From NCBI GenBank assembly GCA_002899765.1, contig PPDH01000036.1, positions 1 through 52,634 of the forward strand: a stretch of 52,634 bases of DNA. Reading direction: 5' to 3'. Below the pieces are notes generated by a model. That model worked only from the letters and a program-made list of their open reading frames with translations. It did no database searches and had not been told where the DNA came from. Positions 36,457-45,530 of this stretch are shown piece after piece (the stretch's first letter is position 1; each line of letters begins with the position of its first letter). Position numbers and translations under genes: made by a program. Source of the DNA: Sulfurimonas sp. (GTDB taxonomy: Bacteria > Campylobacterota > Campylobacteria > Campylobacterales > Sulfurimonadaceae).

Positions 36457-37298
36457 TTGAATTTTCCTGACAAAATCTCATCTAATAACTGTTTTGCTTG
36501 TGATGAACTTGAATGTTTAATATACTTTTTAAGTGTCTCAATCGCCATCTCTTTTTTACCAAGTTTAACAAGTGATTTTGAAAATATAATCCAACTTGCT
36601 TCTATATCATTGTTTAATTCATTTGTTGCCAAAGCATAGTTATAAGCTTGTTCATAATTTTCTAATTGATAATATTTTTTTGCGATAAATAGACTCAAAG
36701 CAGGACTATGGTTTACATTAAATCTTTTAATAACATGTTTAATGTCTGTTTCTTCATCTCTTCTTTTTATATCAATAGTGCTTGTTTCTTTTGCAACAGT
36801 TATAGATTCTTTGACTTCCTCTATCTTAGGCAGTACAATCTCCTCTTTTCTCTCTTGTATCTTTTTAACAGGTTCTTTTACTTTTTTTGCCGCCTCTTGC
36901 ATTTTTTTTTCAGTAATTTCAGTGGTTTTAAAATTCTCATTCTCTTTTTTATACATCTGAGTTTGAGATTCCATACTTTTTATAAAATCAAGTGATGGAG
37001 ACAATAGAATTTTTTCTTGTTTCTTTTGAACTTCTATTCTCTTTTTCTCTTCAATAGGCACTGAAATATTTTCACTCTTTTCTTCAACTGTACTTTTTGT
37101 TTCAAGGTTTTTTGTATAAACTTCTTTTTGCTCGGCAGCTTCATTTTTGCTTTTGGATATTGAGTTAAAATAATTAAGTGTAAAAAATGATATTGATACA
37201 AGAGCAATGGTAATACTTAGTAAAATTATTAAGTATGGAGTATAAGATTTTAGTTTATACTTTTTATGTCTGTTTTCTAGTTCATGAACATTAAGCAT
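36453..37298 (-). CDS. MshN-like TPR protein, membrane-anchored
   Basis: A cytoplasmic N terminus is followed by one membrane helix (about residues 20-45) and a long lysine/glutamate-rich periplasmic linker (EKKRIEVQKKQEKI and similar). A C-terminal TPR part follows (LFIAKKYYQLENYEQAYNYAL, KKEMAIETLKKYIKHS). In MSHA clusters MshN lies next to MshM and MshE, the order seen here. Length is 281 aa. The linker is low-complexity, so the name rests on layout and position. Confidence 0.7.
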   Translation of the reverse strand: MLNVHELENRHKKYKLKSYTPYLIILLSITIALVSISFFTLNYFNSISKSKNEAAEQKEVYTKNLETKSTVEEKSENISVPIEEKKRIEVQKKQEKILLSPSLDFIKSMESQTQMYKKENENFKTTEITEKKMQEAAKKVKEPVKKIQERKEEIVLPKIEEVKESITVAKETSTIDIKRRDEETDIKHVIKRFNVNHSPALSLFIAKKYYQLENYEQAYNYALATNELNNDIEASWIIFSKSLVKLGKKEMAIETLKKYIKHSSSSQAKQLLDEILSGKFK

Positions 37299-38106
37299 TT
37301 ATTAATCCTGTGTGCAGGGCAGCCATCTCTATTATTTTTTTTGAAATATAATTTCCTTTGATTTTATTCGGATTGTTTTGTGCATAATAGTGATATATAT
37401 CAAATAACGTATAGACTAATTTATTTGTATCTATGTAGTTTCCATCAGTTAGTTTATGAATCAGGTTTATAGATTTTTGCGTAAACATGCTTGCCGTATC
37501 TAAACAATTCACTTTCATAAGTTTTTTTTTAATATATATTTTTAATTCTGAAGATGAAGCGTTTTCAAGTTTAATACTCTCCCATATTCTTGTTTGAAAA
37601 TGTTCTTTGGCAATAATATCTTCTTTTTGGGTTTTATGAAGAGCTATGACAAACTTTACTTTTCTTGTATCTGAGAGAAGTCTGATTTTTTCCATCATAG
37701 AGGTTGAGTATAATTGAGCTTCATCAAGCATTATAACGGGAACTATAGCCTCGATGAGTTCTCTGTTTTCTACCACTTTTATAAACTGTGTAAAGTTTAG
37801 TTCGCCGTCATACCTGATTTCATAGAGATCTTGAGCAAGTGTTTTAAAAAATTCACTCTCGTCCAAAATAGGTGTTTTATAAAGATAGGCTTTTTGTGCA
37901 GAAGAAATATTTTCATGGAGCTTTGATAAGAACATGCTCTTTCCAGTGCCTGGTTTACCATACAGAAGTACCATTTTCAGCGGTTTTTCTATAGAGTCTT
38001 TTAATGCTTGATAAATCATGGAGATTCTCTCAAGTTGGATGTAATCTTTAGCGTTGACCGTATCTAAAAAAACATCCCTTGAGTTTTCATAGATACTAGG
38101 TTTCAA
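37291..38106 (-). CDS. mshM: MshM/ExeA-like AAA ATPase
   Basis: This is an AAA+ protein of the ExeA/GspA type, which helps place the secretin. Walker A GKPGTGKS is near residues 50-57, Walker B VIMLDEAQL is near 123-131, and sensor segment KVKFVIALHKT follows. Length is 271 aa, so the C-terminal peptidoglycan-binding domain found in ExeA is absent, as in MshM. It overlaps the mshL and mshN genes by a few bases. Confidence 0.85.
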   Translation of the reverse strand: MKPSIYENSRDVFLDTVNAKDYIQLERISMIYQALKDSIEKPLKMVLLYGKPGTGKSMFLSKLHENISSAQKAYLYKTPILDESEFFKTLAQDLYEIRYDGELNFTQFIKVVENRELIEAIVPVIMLDEAQLYSTSMMEKIRLLSDTRKVKFVIALHKTQKEDIIAKEHFQTRIWESIKLENASSSELKIYIKKKLMKVNCLDTASMFTQKSINLIHKLTDGNYIDTNKLVYTLFDIYHYYAQNNPNKIKGNYISKKIIEMAALHTGLINA

Positions 38107-39692
38107 TTTTCCTCTCTTAGATTATTTGTTGTAATCGAAATTGCTTCTTTTGAGTTAAGTATGATACTTTCTGATAATCCTTCATATCCTAAGTCTGATA
38201 AAGACAAACCTTTGTCATCTTTGCGAACAATATGTGGCTCGATAACTATAACAAGTTCTTGAGTTATCTTTTGCCTGTCTTCATATTTAAACAGGTAGTT
38301 TAATATAGGAATATCTCCTAAAATAGGAACTTTGTTCATATTAATATTGTTACTAGTGTTAATTAGACCGCCAAGAATAATGCGATTTCCGTCTTTTACC
38401 GTTACCACGGAAGAGAGTTGACGGCGGCGAAGGTCAGGCGGCATAGTTCTATCCGCTGATTCAACAAGAGATATATCTGAAGCTGTTTCAGATAGAGATG
38501 GGTTAATCTTTAATGTAATCATGTCGTTATCAGAAATTTCGGGTGTTATATCGAGTAAAACACCTGCAAAAACCGATTGAAGATCTTCACTTGTGCTTTG
38601 GGTTCCGCTTGTAGTGCCGGAGAGAGTCTCTGTGCTGATTATTTTATAAAAATACTCTGTTCCGGCTGTTATGAGCGCTGCTTGATTATTTAATGTTAAA
38701 ACTTTTGGATTTGATATTGAAGTTACATCTCCTTGAGTTTTAAGAAACTTTATAACTTCATTTAAGCTGCCTTTTGCCGACAACTGAAACGCATGAGCGT
38801 TGTTAACGGCTTGCTGCCCCATTGTATCAAATGATGCAGTTCCCAAGACACCGCCATCGTTGGTTAGTTCAATTAGATTATTTTTGCTGATATAATCAAA
38901 ACCCAAATCTATATTTTGAAGTTTATAGAGCTGCGACCAATCAACGCCTGTAGTTTTGCCGTCGCTTAATTGAACCGAGAGCAGTTGAACATCTATAAGT
39001 ACTTGAAGCTGTACTTTATCTTGCAGTTTTCTAAGATACTTCTCAAATCTCTCCATCTGTTTAACTGTAGCAGTAACAGTAATAATGCCCGCATTTTTGT
39101 TTATGATAGGAAGTTGTGCCTTATATACATCCTGCGGTCTGTTTAGAACTTCTTGAAATTCCGAATCCAGCTGATGCCAAAACTGAACTTCATCGGAGCT
39201 GTCAATCTTCATGCCTGATTTACCGGCACTTCCGCCGCCTAACTCTTTAGCAGTAGTTGTTCCGGTTGTTGCCGAAGCTACGCCTGCCCCTTCTGAGGAG
39301 AGGGTTATATTGGTTTTAGACTCACTTTTTCTTTGGGAGAGGATATAGTCAATATTAAACATTTTAGTCTCTAAGTATGAAATCTTTAAAATGTTATTTT
39401 CAAGGGTATATGCAAGATTATTCTCCCTTAGTACAAGATTTAACACTTCATCTATGGTTAGATTGTTTAAATTTGTCTTATTTAAAGTAGTGTCTAAAAA
39501 CTTTTGTGCGTTTGGATCGGTAACAATAATACTAAATTCGCACTCATCACTAAGCTGTTCTATAAAGTCAATTATCTTGGTATTTTTTGTCGAGCTGATA
39601 CTAAAGAGTTCATATGAACAATCAGCAATAATATTAGTTGATAATAGAACTGTTAGAAGAGTTGAGTACATTGTTATTTTTATAAGTTTCAT
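38103..39692 (-). CDS. mshL: Outer-membrane secretin (MshL/PilQ/GspD family)
   Basis: This forms the outer-membrane channel for the pilus. A signal peptide covers about residues 1-24, and an N-terminal STN/N0-type domain follows (NLTIDEVLNLVLRENNLAYTLE). A Gly/Ser/Thr-rich linker lies near 135-160. The secretin core has VQLQVLIDVQLLSVQLSDG, SNPKVLTLNNQAALI and VTVKDGNRIILGGLI. Length is 529 aa. It starts 9 bases after the PilP-like gene. Confidence 0.92.
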   Translation of the reverse strand: MKLIKITMYSTLLTVLLSTNIIADCSYELFSISSTKNTKIIDFIEQLSDECEFSIIVTDPNAQKFLDTTLNKTNLNNLTIDEVLNLVLRENNLAYTLENNILKISYLETKMFNIDYILSQRKSESKTNITLSSEGAGVASATTGTTTAKELGGGSAGKSGMKIDSSDEVQFWHQLDSEFQEVLNRPQDVYKAQLPIINKNAGIITVTATVKQMERFEKYLRKLQDKVQLQVLIDVQLLSVQLSDGKTTGVDWSQLYKLQNIDLGFDYISKNNLIELTNDGGVLGTASFDTMGQQAVNNAHAFQLSAKGSLNEVIKFLKTQGDVTSISNPKVLTLNNQAALITAGTEYFYKIISTETLSGTTSGTQSTSEDLQSVFAGVLLDITPEISDNDMITLKINPSLSETASDISLVESADRTMPPDLRRRQLSSVVTVKDGNRIILGGLINTSNNINMNKVPILGDIPILNYLFKYEDRQKITQELVIVIEPHIVRKDDKGLSLSDLGYEGLSESIILNSKEAISITTNNLREEN

Positions 39693-39701
39693 AAATCTGC
39701 C

Positions 39702-40169
39702 CTACTTATTTTTGAATTTTAGATTTTGATTTTTGATAGCTGTCGATAAGATAAGCTCTTTATCAGTACTCTTAAGAGTTACGGAGGTTTTGGTTATATC
39801 GGTTACTGTATAACTGCTAATCTTATCGCTTATTTTGTACCAACTTCCATCAATCATGGCTGATGAGTTAATAATCGCACTTAAGATAAAACTGCTCTTT
39901 TTAGGAGTGCTAATCACTGCGCTTCCTGCTTCTGCAGAAAGAGTTGTTTTTTTTGCAGAAACGATAGTTGACTTAGTACCTTTTTTTGTATCTTTTACTT
40001 CAGTCTTGTTTTTCTCTAAAAAAACAAACGGATCTCCAACTGTTGCAATGTTAACACCTCTTCTCGGTGGTTTAATCGCTTCGATTTGTTCATCTACCCA
40101 CTTTAATTCATCAGCATAAAAAGAGTTACTTAGAAAAATTGCGAGTAATAGTATTAATGTTGTTTTCAT
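39702..40169 (-). CDS. MshK/PilP-like small periplasmic protein
   Basis: ATG 40169, which shares one base with the stop of the PilO-like gene, gives 155 residues. There is a signal peptide (TLILLLAIFLSNSFYA) and a C-terminal beta domain (ISDKISSYTVTDITKTSVTLKS) like that of PilP/GspC-type linkers to the secretin. The middle is low in complexity. Family assignment is by position between a PilO-like gene and the secretin. An upstream in-frame start at 40187 would spoil the signal peptide. Confidence 0.7.
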   Translation of the reverse strand: MKTTLILLLAIFLSNSFYADELKWVDEQIEAIKPPRRGVNIATVGDPFVFLEKNKTEVKDTKKGTKSTIVSAKKTTLSAEAGSAVISTPKKSSFILSAIINSSAMIDGSWYKISDKISSYTVTDITKTSVTLKSTDKELILSTAIKNQNLKFKNK

Positions 40170-40807
40170 TAGTAAGTAATCCCCCAAACTGAAATGTCAA
40201 GATTTGTGTTTAACTTATTTTGAGCTTTTATACTAAAGTCATGAACATCAACAACTAATTCACTCTGTTCTAGTGAATTTATAAACTTAACAGTGTTTAA
40301 ATAGCTGCCTTTTACTTCAAGTGCAATATCTAAAACATGACCAAAAGCTGATTCATTATTTTCGGAATAACTGTTTGAAAAGTTAATTATCTTAATATTA
40401 TGTTTTAGCGCATTTGCAGAGATAGAATTAAGATATTCACCCCAAGCCTTTTCATCATAGATAAGAGAAGATATAGTCTCTATCTTTTCTTTGATATAGC
40501 TGTTTTTCTCTTTTTGTGCAGCAAGCTCAACATCAAGTCCTTTAATCTCTTGAGTAAGCATAGCAACTTTTGCTTCGGTATTAACTTTAAGATATAGTTT
40601 GTCTGATTCAATTTTGGTTATTATATTTTGAACTTTTTTCTTTTGAATTTCAAATTCATTCATAGATAAATCATAAAATGGATAAGCTGCAGAGAAAAAA
40701 ATTATAACAATCATAGCATATACAATATAGGTGTCTTTTTGAGATTTTTCCTTAAAAAAAATGTCAATTCTTTGCAAGGTCTCTTCTATCATTAATTTGA
40801 AATTCAT
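40169..40807 (-). CDS. MshJ/PilO-like inner-membrane alignment protein
   Basis: One membrane helix lies at about residues 27-45 (TYIVYAMIVIIFFSAAYPF). A coiled coil at 50-115 and a ferredoxin-like C-terminal domain with GHVLDIALEVKGSYLNTVKFINSLEQS follow. This is the PilO layout. PilO pairs with PilN to align the inner-membrane ring. Length is 212 aa, and it overlaps the MshI-like gene by 4 bases. Confidence 0.78.
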   Translation of the reverse strand: MNFKLMIEETLQRIDIFFKEKSQKDTYIVYAMIVIIFFSAAYPFYDLSMNEFEIQKKKVQNIITKIESDKLYLKVNTEAKVAMLTQEIKGLDVELAAQKEKNSYIKEKIETISSLIYDEKAWGEYLNSISANALKHNIKIINFSNSYSENNESAFGHVLDIALEVKGSYLNTVKFINSLEQSELVVDVHDFSIKAQNKLNTNLDISVWGITY

Positions 40808-42360
40808 AATAAATTCACCTTTAATTCACCAAAATATAATTTGGTTTCCTTTTCATAAGATATTTTATCTATTGAGAAGTGAAACTTTCCTTCGTAAACT
40901 TTAGTCAGGTACTTAATAAGATCAGTGATTTTTTTATCATTTGTAGATACCAATCCGAGTTTGAGCTCTTTTAGAAGGCTGCTGCTTTTTTTACTCTCTT
41001 GCGCTTCTGAGTATAGTGCAGATTCAAGTCTTACATTGTATTTATTTAAATCTTTTGTTAATCTATGCACAAGCTCAGCTTTCATAGGATAGTTAACTTT
41101 AACGTCATGAATTTTTATAAGAGTGTTTTTCTTTTCAACATACTCTTGCTCTTCATTTGCAAGAAGCAGAGAAATTTTTGCCTTATCTGCTTCTCTGTTT
41201 TTTATAGTAGCTTCCCTTGTGATTTTACTGTTGTGAACACTTTTGTATTCATCTTCTAAAATCTTGTATTGCAACGATTGGGCATAGGTAAGAGTCCAAT
41301 AAGTTACAGGGTATACAAAAGCAAGCACTAGTGACGCAACAGCAAGTATAATCGCATGACCGCTCTTTCTCTTTGTAAATTTTGGAGGGCGTGGATATGT
41401 AGTGAAGTTACACTCATATCTATCTTTTTGTGAAAGAGTAGTATAGATATACATGAGTGAATGGAGATGCTCAACATAACTATCATTACTCTCAAGTCCA
41501 TAGTCGAAATTGAAGCTGCTGCTCTTAATGCTAAGCTCTACCTCTGCCATTTCATCTAACTTAGTAAGAGATTTAAGTTGAGTGTCTATATATATGCACT
41601 CTATTTTATCGATATCTAAAGCTCTTTTTACATAAGTTAAAATATCATTGATGTTCTCAAAAATCTCTTTATAAAGTTTGATAACATGTGTTTTATAAAC
41701 ACTCTCTGTAGTCTTGAGATCCTCGTTTGAGAGGAAGTTTATAAAGTCTTCATACTCTATCATCTCTCCATAAATCTCACAGAATCTCTCATGCATTTGC
41801 AAAAATGAGTAATTTATAGATTTGGTATATAGAAAATTTTTCTCATTATATATGGTAATAAAGGTGTCGTTTTCTTGAAAATATACAAAACAGTGAACAC
41901 CGCTGCTTTGTATGATATCTCTAGAATAAAGTGATTTTAACAGAAGGGGAGAAGGTATAATATAGTCTATATACTTTACCTTATCAACTACATTTTTAAA
42001 TACATCATCAACTACTGCCGGGTCAATGATAAATACATGAAAATTCCTGTTATCTTCATCTAAAACATTAATTGTCTCAATGTATTGTATTTGATACATG
42101 ATAGCTTGATCAAGCCCAAGTTCATCATAAGCTTTATTGTAGATAGCATCGTATAAATCTTCTTCGGGTATATTTTTGCTAACTGTAATATGGCTATTTA
42201 TAAAGTTTTTTGTGTTTAGATAAGATATAACGTACTGTTGTTTAGAGTACAGGACAGAAGCAGTTTCATTTAAAAAGTTTGAAATGGCACTTATATATGT
42301 ATCTTTATAAGGATTGATGGAAAGTACGCTGGAGAAAGTGTGTTGTTCTTTTTTACTCAT
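40804..42360 (-). CDS. MshI-like PilM/PilN fusion protein
   Basis: ATG 42360 gives 518 residues. The N-terminal two-thirds are cytoplasmic and resemble a divergent actin-like PilM domain. One membrane helix follows at about 345-370 (AIILAVASLVLAFVYPVTYWT), then a coiled coil and a PilN-like periplasmic domain. This combination matches MshI of MSHA systems. The start overlaps the end of the upstream carboxypeptidase gene by 8 bases. An ORF start further upstream at 42438 lies inside that gene and lacks support. Confidence 0.75.
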   Translation of the reverse strand: MSKKEQHTFSSVLSINPYKDTYISAISNFLNETASVLYSKQQYVISYLNTKNFINSHITVSKNIPEEDLYDAIYNKAYDELGLDQAIMYQIQYIETINVLDEDNRNFHVFIIDPAVVDDVFKNVVDKVKYIDYIIPSPLLLKSLYSRDIIQSSGVHCFVYFQENDTFITIYNEKNFLYTKSINYSFLQMHERFCEIYGEMIEYEDFINFLSNEDLKTTESVYKTHVIKLYKEIFENINDILTYVKRALDIDKIECIYIDTQLKSLTKLDEMAEVELSIKSSSFNFDYGLESNDSYVEHLHSLMYIYTTLSQKDRYECNFTTYPRPPKFTKRKSGHAIILAVASLVLAFVYPVTYWTLTYAQSLQYKILEDEYKSVHNSKITREATIKNREADKAKISLLLANEEQEYVEKKNTLIKIHDVKVNYPMKAELVHRLTKDLNKYNVRLESALYSEAQESKKSSSLLKELKLGLVSTNDKKITDLIKYLTKVYEGKFHFSIDKISYEKETKLYFGELKVNLL

Positions 42361-43669
42361 TTTCACGGTCCTGTATAAAATGAACTTTAGACATATGACA
42401 AAATTCATCATTTTTATAAAACTCAATCCTATAAACATTGCTGTTTACATCGATAGAAAATCTTTTATCAAAATCTTTAAGCTTTATGCTTACGCCGCTT
42501 TCGTTAATCAACCCTTCTGATGTAAATCCAATTACGTTTACACGATAACCATTTTGTTCAATAATATTAAAATCGTCATTTACGATAATATCTGAAGCTT
42601 TGTTTAAAGTTACTTTAAGCCCATCAACAATAACGTCAAATTTCTCCGCACATGTCTGACCCATTTTGAAATATTGCGGATTTAGAGTCACAACCTTTTT
42701 GTTGCCTATATACACAACAAAGCTGTTATCTTCTCTTGCAACACTCCCTAGCGGGTTAGAAAACTTAAACACATTACTCTCCGATTTTATCGGAATAAAG
42801 CTTAAAGATTTTTTTGAGTTACTTAAATCAATAGAAATATTGTCATTTATATTTAAATTGCCATGCATTTGAAGCAACTCTGTTATATGCTTTTCATCTA
42901 AATCAAACTCTCTTGTAAAATCTATCTCCATTATTTTCATAAACTCTTCTATTGCGAGAAGATGGTAAAAAACTTTTTGAGAGAGAGAAGGTAGATTTTT
43001 GCTGCTCTCTATCGCAAAAGCAGGTTTGTTGTGTGTAACTGCAAAAAATGTAAGAGAGTGCTGCATGGCTTCATCATCAAATTTTGTATTGGTATTTTTT
43101 ACATCAAATGTGTGATGATCTTCTATAAGTCTTTTGTTTATTTTATTTTTTACATCAAATGCTATCGTGTTTAAATTTCCAAAAGGTTGTGTTTGATTTA
43201 AATCGCATTGGTCAATTACGCATGTTTGTCCCCAAGCATTGGGATTAAAGATGTTTCCTTTGTCTGTTTTTCTGTAAAATCCATTGCCGTCATGCAAGTT
43301 TAGGACTAAAGAGACATTTTTTTGTGTAATTATTTTTTTAATCTCTTCTACAATTTCTCTGTCTTTATCGCCGTTTTTAATCAGGGCAAATTTTCTATTC
43401 ATATCTCCGTGAATGCCTCTGGTATTTTTTTGAATACTCTGTTGGTTCAAGTTAGGCACTACCCATAGATTGTTCGAGTTTATTTTATAGTGGGTTGCTA
43501 GGATTGATGCAGAAAAATATGCACCTGGTTCATCGCCATGTATGCCTCCGATAACAAGAAGAGTAGTATTTGAGTTGGCGTTTTCTTTTTTAATAAGTTG
43601 AACATTTGCATTTAAAAAAAGAGGAGAGAGACAGAGGGTAAAAAATAGTTTTATAAAGTTGCGTTTCAT
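42353..43669 (-). CDS. M14-family D,L-carboxypeptidase, Csd4/Pgp1-like cell-shape protein
   Basis: This is a periplasmic zinc carboxypeptidase that trims tripeptide stems in peptidoglycan to dipeptides. Csd4 of Helicobacter and Pgp1 of Campylobacter need this reaction for helical shape. A signal peptide covers about residues 1-21. The zinc motif GGIHGDEPGA is near 41-50, and NLHDG near 124-128 supplies the third ligand. A catalytic Glu-containing segment AIESSKNLP is near 218, and C-terminal beta domains follow. Length is 438 aa, as in Csd4. It lies beside the Csd6-like gene, a pair with linked function. Confidence 0.88.
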   Translation of the reverse strand: MKRNFIKLFFTLCLSPLFLNANVQLIKKENANSNTTLLVIGGIHGDEPGAYFSASILATHYKINSNNLWVVPNLNQQSIQKNTRGIHGDMNRKFALIKNGDKDREIVEEIKKIITQKNVSLVLNLHDGNGFYRKTDKGNIFNPNAWGQTCVIDQCDLNQTQPFGNLNTIAFDVKNKINKRLIEDHHTFDVKNTNTKFDDEAMQHSLTFFAVTHNKPAFAIESSKNLPSLSQKVFYHLLAIEEFMKIMEIDFTREFDLDEKHITELLQMHGNLNINDNISIDLSNSKKSLSFIPIKSESNVFKFSNPLGSVAREDNSFVVYIGNKKVVTLNPQYFKMGQTCAEKFDVIVDGLKVTLNKASDIIVNDDFNIIEQNGYRVNVIGFTSEGLINESGVSIKLKDFDKRFSIDVNSNVYRIEFYKNDEFCHMSKVHFIQDRENE

Positions 43670-43681
43670 TGCTGCTTCTTT

Positions 43682-44029
43682 TTATTTTTCAGTCAATATG
43701 CGGATTTTATTATGTTCATCAAGCTCTACAACCAATGTTTTATCTCCAGTAAATTTGAATGTGTCAGATTTATAAAACTCTTTAAAATTAATTTGATAAA
43801 TATTTGATGTATTTGGATAGGGAAAAATATTTATGTCGTTAAATATAATCGTTTTTTTCTCAACTTTTTTAAAAACTCTGGTTTTATACCTTTTAAATTC
43901 ATCAATATTCATACCGTCGTTTCTTACAAATTCAGGTGAATAAAAGCTGAGGTAACCTTTTATATCATCATAAATCCAGCTATATCTCCATGAGTAGAGT
44001 TGAGATAAAAGAGATGAGAGTATTTTTTT
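43682..44029 (-). pseudogene. C-terminal NTF2-like part of the Csd6/Pgp2-like gene, after an in-frame TAA
   Basis: After the TAA at 44030-44032 the same frame stays open for 115 more codons. It reads SWRYSWIYDDIKGYLSFY, then the part from ATG 43912 with RYKTRVFKKVEKKTIIF. This matches the NTF2-like pocket domain that Csd6/Pgp2 proteins carry after the catalytic domain. The ATG at 43912 alone would give a 76-residue piece without the first helix, so an independent gene is unlikely. Frame identity was checked: the two starts differ by 735 bases, a multiple of three. Confidence 0.78.
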
Positions 44030-44647
44030 TTAAATATTTTGTTTTATATTTTTTTCATCAATGATTAAAACAGTTTTTTCTATATCTATATTTCTATCAA
44101 GACACTCTATGCTTGAGTTATTTATGGCAATACAACCTCTTGTAAACTCATCTCTGTCTTGCGATGGAAGACCATGTATCCATATTCCGGAACCGTTTTT
44201 GCCCCTGTAAGAGTCATAAATATTTGGGTATGAGGTTACAAATGCCAATGGACCGTAAAAAGGGTCAAGTTTTGTCTCCTTCGAGAGTTTTTGAGTAATT
44301 TGATATATTCCTACGGGAGTTTTCAAATCTCCCTCTTTTACTTTGTCTCCCTTTAGTTTACCCGTAAAAGCGTCATATGTTTTTCTAAAGTTAAAAGTTT
44401 GATTTTCATCAAGTGAGTAGAGATGCAGAGTAGATTTAGATTTATCACATGCAAGAACATTTGAGTATGATTCAATATAGCCAAAAGTTGTATCCTTGCC
44501 TGTAATGACTCTATCCCAATACTCCCTTTTTGTTAACTCTATGTCCATCTCTTTTTCAATTTGCTCAATACCGTTTATTCTATAACTCGTTAATATATCA
44601 CTCGCAAAAATGTTTAAACTTATAAATATAAGCAGCAGTAACTTCAT
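44030..44647 (-). CDS. YkuD-fold L,D-peptidase, Csd6/Pgp2-like cell-shape protein (catalytic part)
   Basis: Csd6/Pgp2 trims tetrapeptide stems in peptidoglycan and shapes helical cells, acting before Csd4/Pgp1. A signal peptide covers residues 1-15. The L,D-transpeptidase-type motif is complete: IWIHGLP with the catalytic His and TRGCIAI with the nucleophile Cys, near residues 150-174. The frame stops at TAA after 205 residues, while the C-terminal NTF2-like domain follows in the same frame downstream. The catalytic domain is therefore made without its partner domain unless the stop is read through. It overlaps era by 4 bases. Confidence 0.88.
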   Translation of the reverse strand: MKLLLLIFISLNIFASDILTSYRINGIEQIEKEMDIELTKREYWDRVITGKDTTFGYIESYSNVLACDKSKSTLHLYSLDENQTFNFRKTYDAFTGKLKGDKVKEGDLKTPVGIYQITQKLSKETKLDPFYGPLAFVTSYPNIYDSYRGKNGSGIWIHGLPSQDRDEFTRGCIAINNSSIECLDRNIDIEKTVLIIDEKNIKQNI

Positions 44648-45522
44648 GAACTATAACCTACCTCTTTTAAATATGATTTGTCTTTACTCCACCCTTTCTT
44701 GACTACAACCTGCAGGTCAAGATAGGCTTTTTTTCCACTGAGAGCTTCTATCTTTTCTCTTGAGTATTTTCCGATTCTCTTGATTGATTCTCCGCCTTTG
44801 CCTATAATAATCCCTTTTTGAGACTCTTTTTCAACAATTATGGTTGCTATGATTTTATCTATGTTTTTTTCTTCATAAATTTTTTCTATGGTAACGTCAG
44901 ATTCATAGGGAATCTCATCACTTACGTTTTGAAATACACCCTCTCTTATAAATCCAGCATAAATATCGCGAACAAGCTCACTTGTTAAATCTTCGGGATT
45001 AAAAAGAAACGGAGACTCCGGCAAAAGTTTTGATATAGTCTTAAGCAGATCATCATGACCTACTTTTTTAGGTACCGCCATAGGGATAAGCGCTTCAAAA
45101 TAGTCTGAAAATTGGCTGTATTGGCTTATTTTTTTAAAGAGTTTTTCTTGAGATACTTGGTCTATTTTACTTAAAACTATAATGTGTTTTATCTTAGAGT
45201 TGTTTAGTTTTAAAAATTTTTCATAATTTTCTACGTTGTCGGTAACGGGAGCAAGATAGACTATAAGGTCGCAGTCTCCCATGGCTTTTAGAGCCTCATC
45301 AAGCATAAACTGATTTAGTATTTTCTCTCTCTCATGCAGTCCGGGAGTATCAACAAAGATAATCTGCGTATCTTCATACATAACTATCGCATTTGATCTT
45401 TTCCTTGTTGCGTTGGCTTTTTGACTAACCATCGCAATGTTTTCGCCCAGCAGCGAGTTCATAAGTGTGCTTTTCCCTGCATTTGGACGACCGATTAATG
45501 AAACGAAGCCTGCTTTAGTCAT
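44644..45522 (-). CDS. era: GTPase Era, 16S rRNA maturation
   Basis: Era binds the 3' end of 16S rRNA during 30S assembly. The G1 motif GRPNAGKST is near residues 12-20, G3 VDTPGLHE near 58, and G4 SKID near 124. The KH domain carries GKGGESIKRIGKYSREKIE near 249. Length is 292 aa. It starts 8 bases after hslU. Confidence 0.96.
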   Translation of the reverse strand: MTKAGFVSLIGRPNAGKSTLMNSLLGENIAMVSQKANATRKRSNAIVMYEDTQIIFVDTPGLHEREKILNQFMLDEALKAMGDCDLIVYLAPVTDNVENYEKFLKLNNSKIKHIIVLSKIDQVSQEKLFKKISQYSQFSDYFEALIPMAVPKKVGHDDLLKTISKLLPESPFLFNPEDLTSELVRDIYAGFIREGVFQNVSDEIPYESDVTIEKIYEEKNIDKIIATIIVEKESQKGIIIGKGGESIKRIGKYSREKIEALSGKKAYLDLQVVVKKGWSKDKSYLKEVGYSS

Positions 45523-45530
45523 ATTTTTTC

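Noticed and set aside
43682-43912. Independent 76-residue gene starting at ATG 43912
   Set aside because: It is in frame with the upstream Csd6-like gene, lacks its own ribosome site, and begins in the middle of the NTF2-like domain.
44023-44031. Frameshift at the nine-A run as the cause of the split Csd6-like gene
   Set aside because: Both halves are in the same frame, so a single slip at the run would not join them. The stop codon itself is the break.
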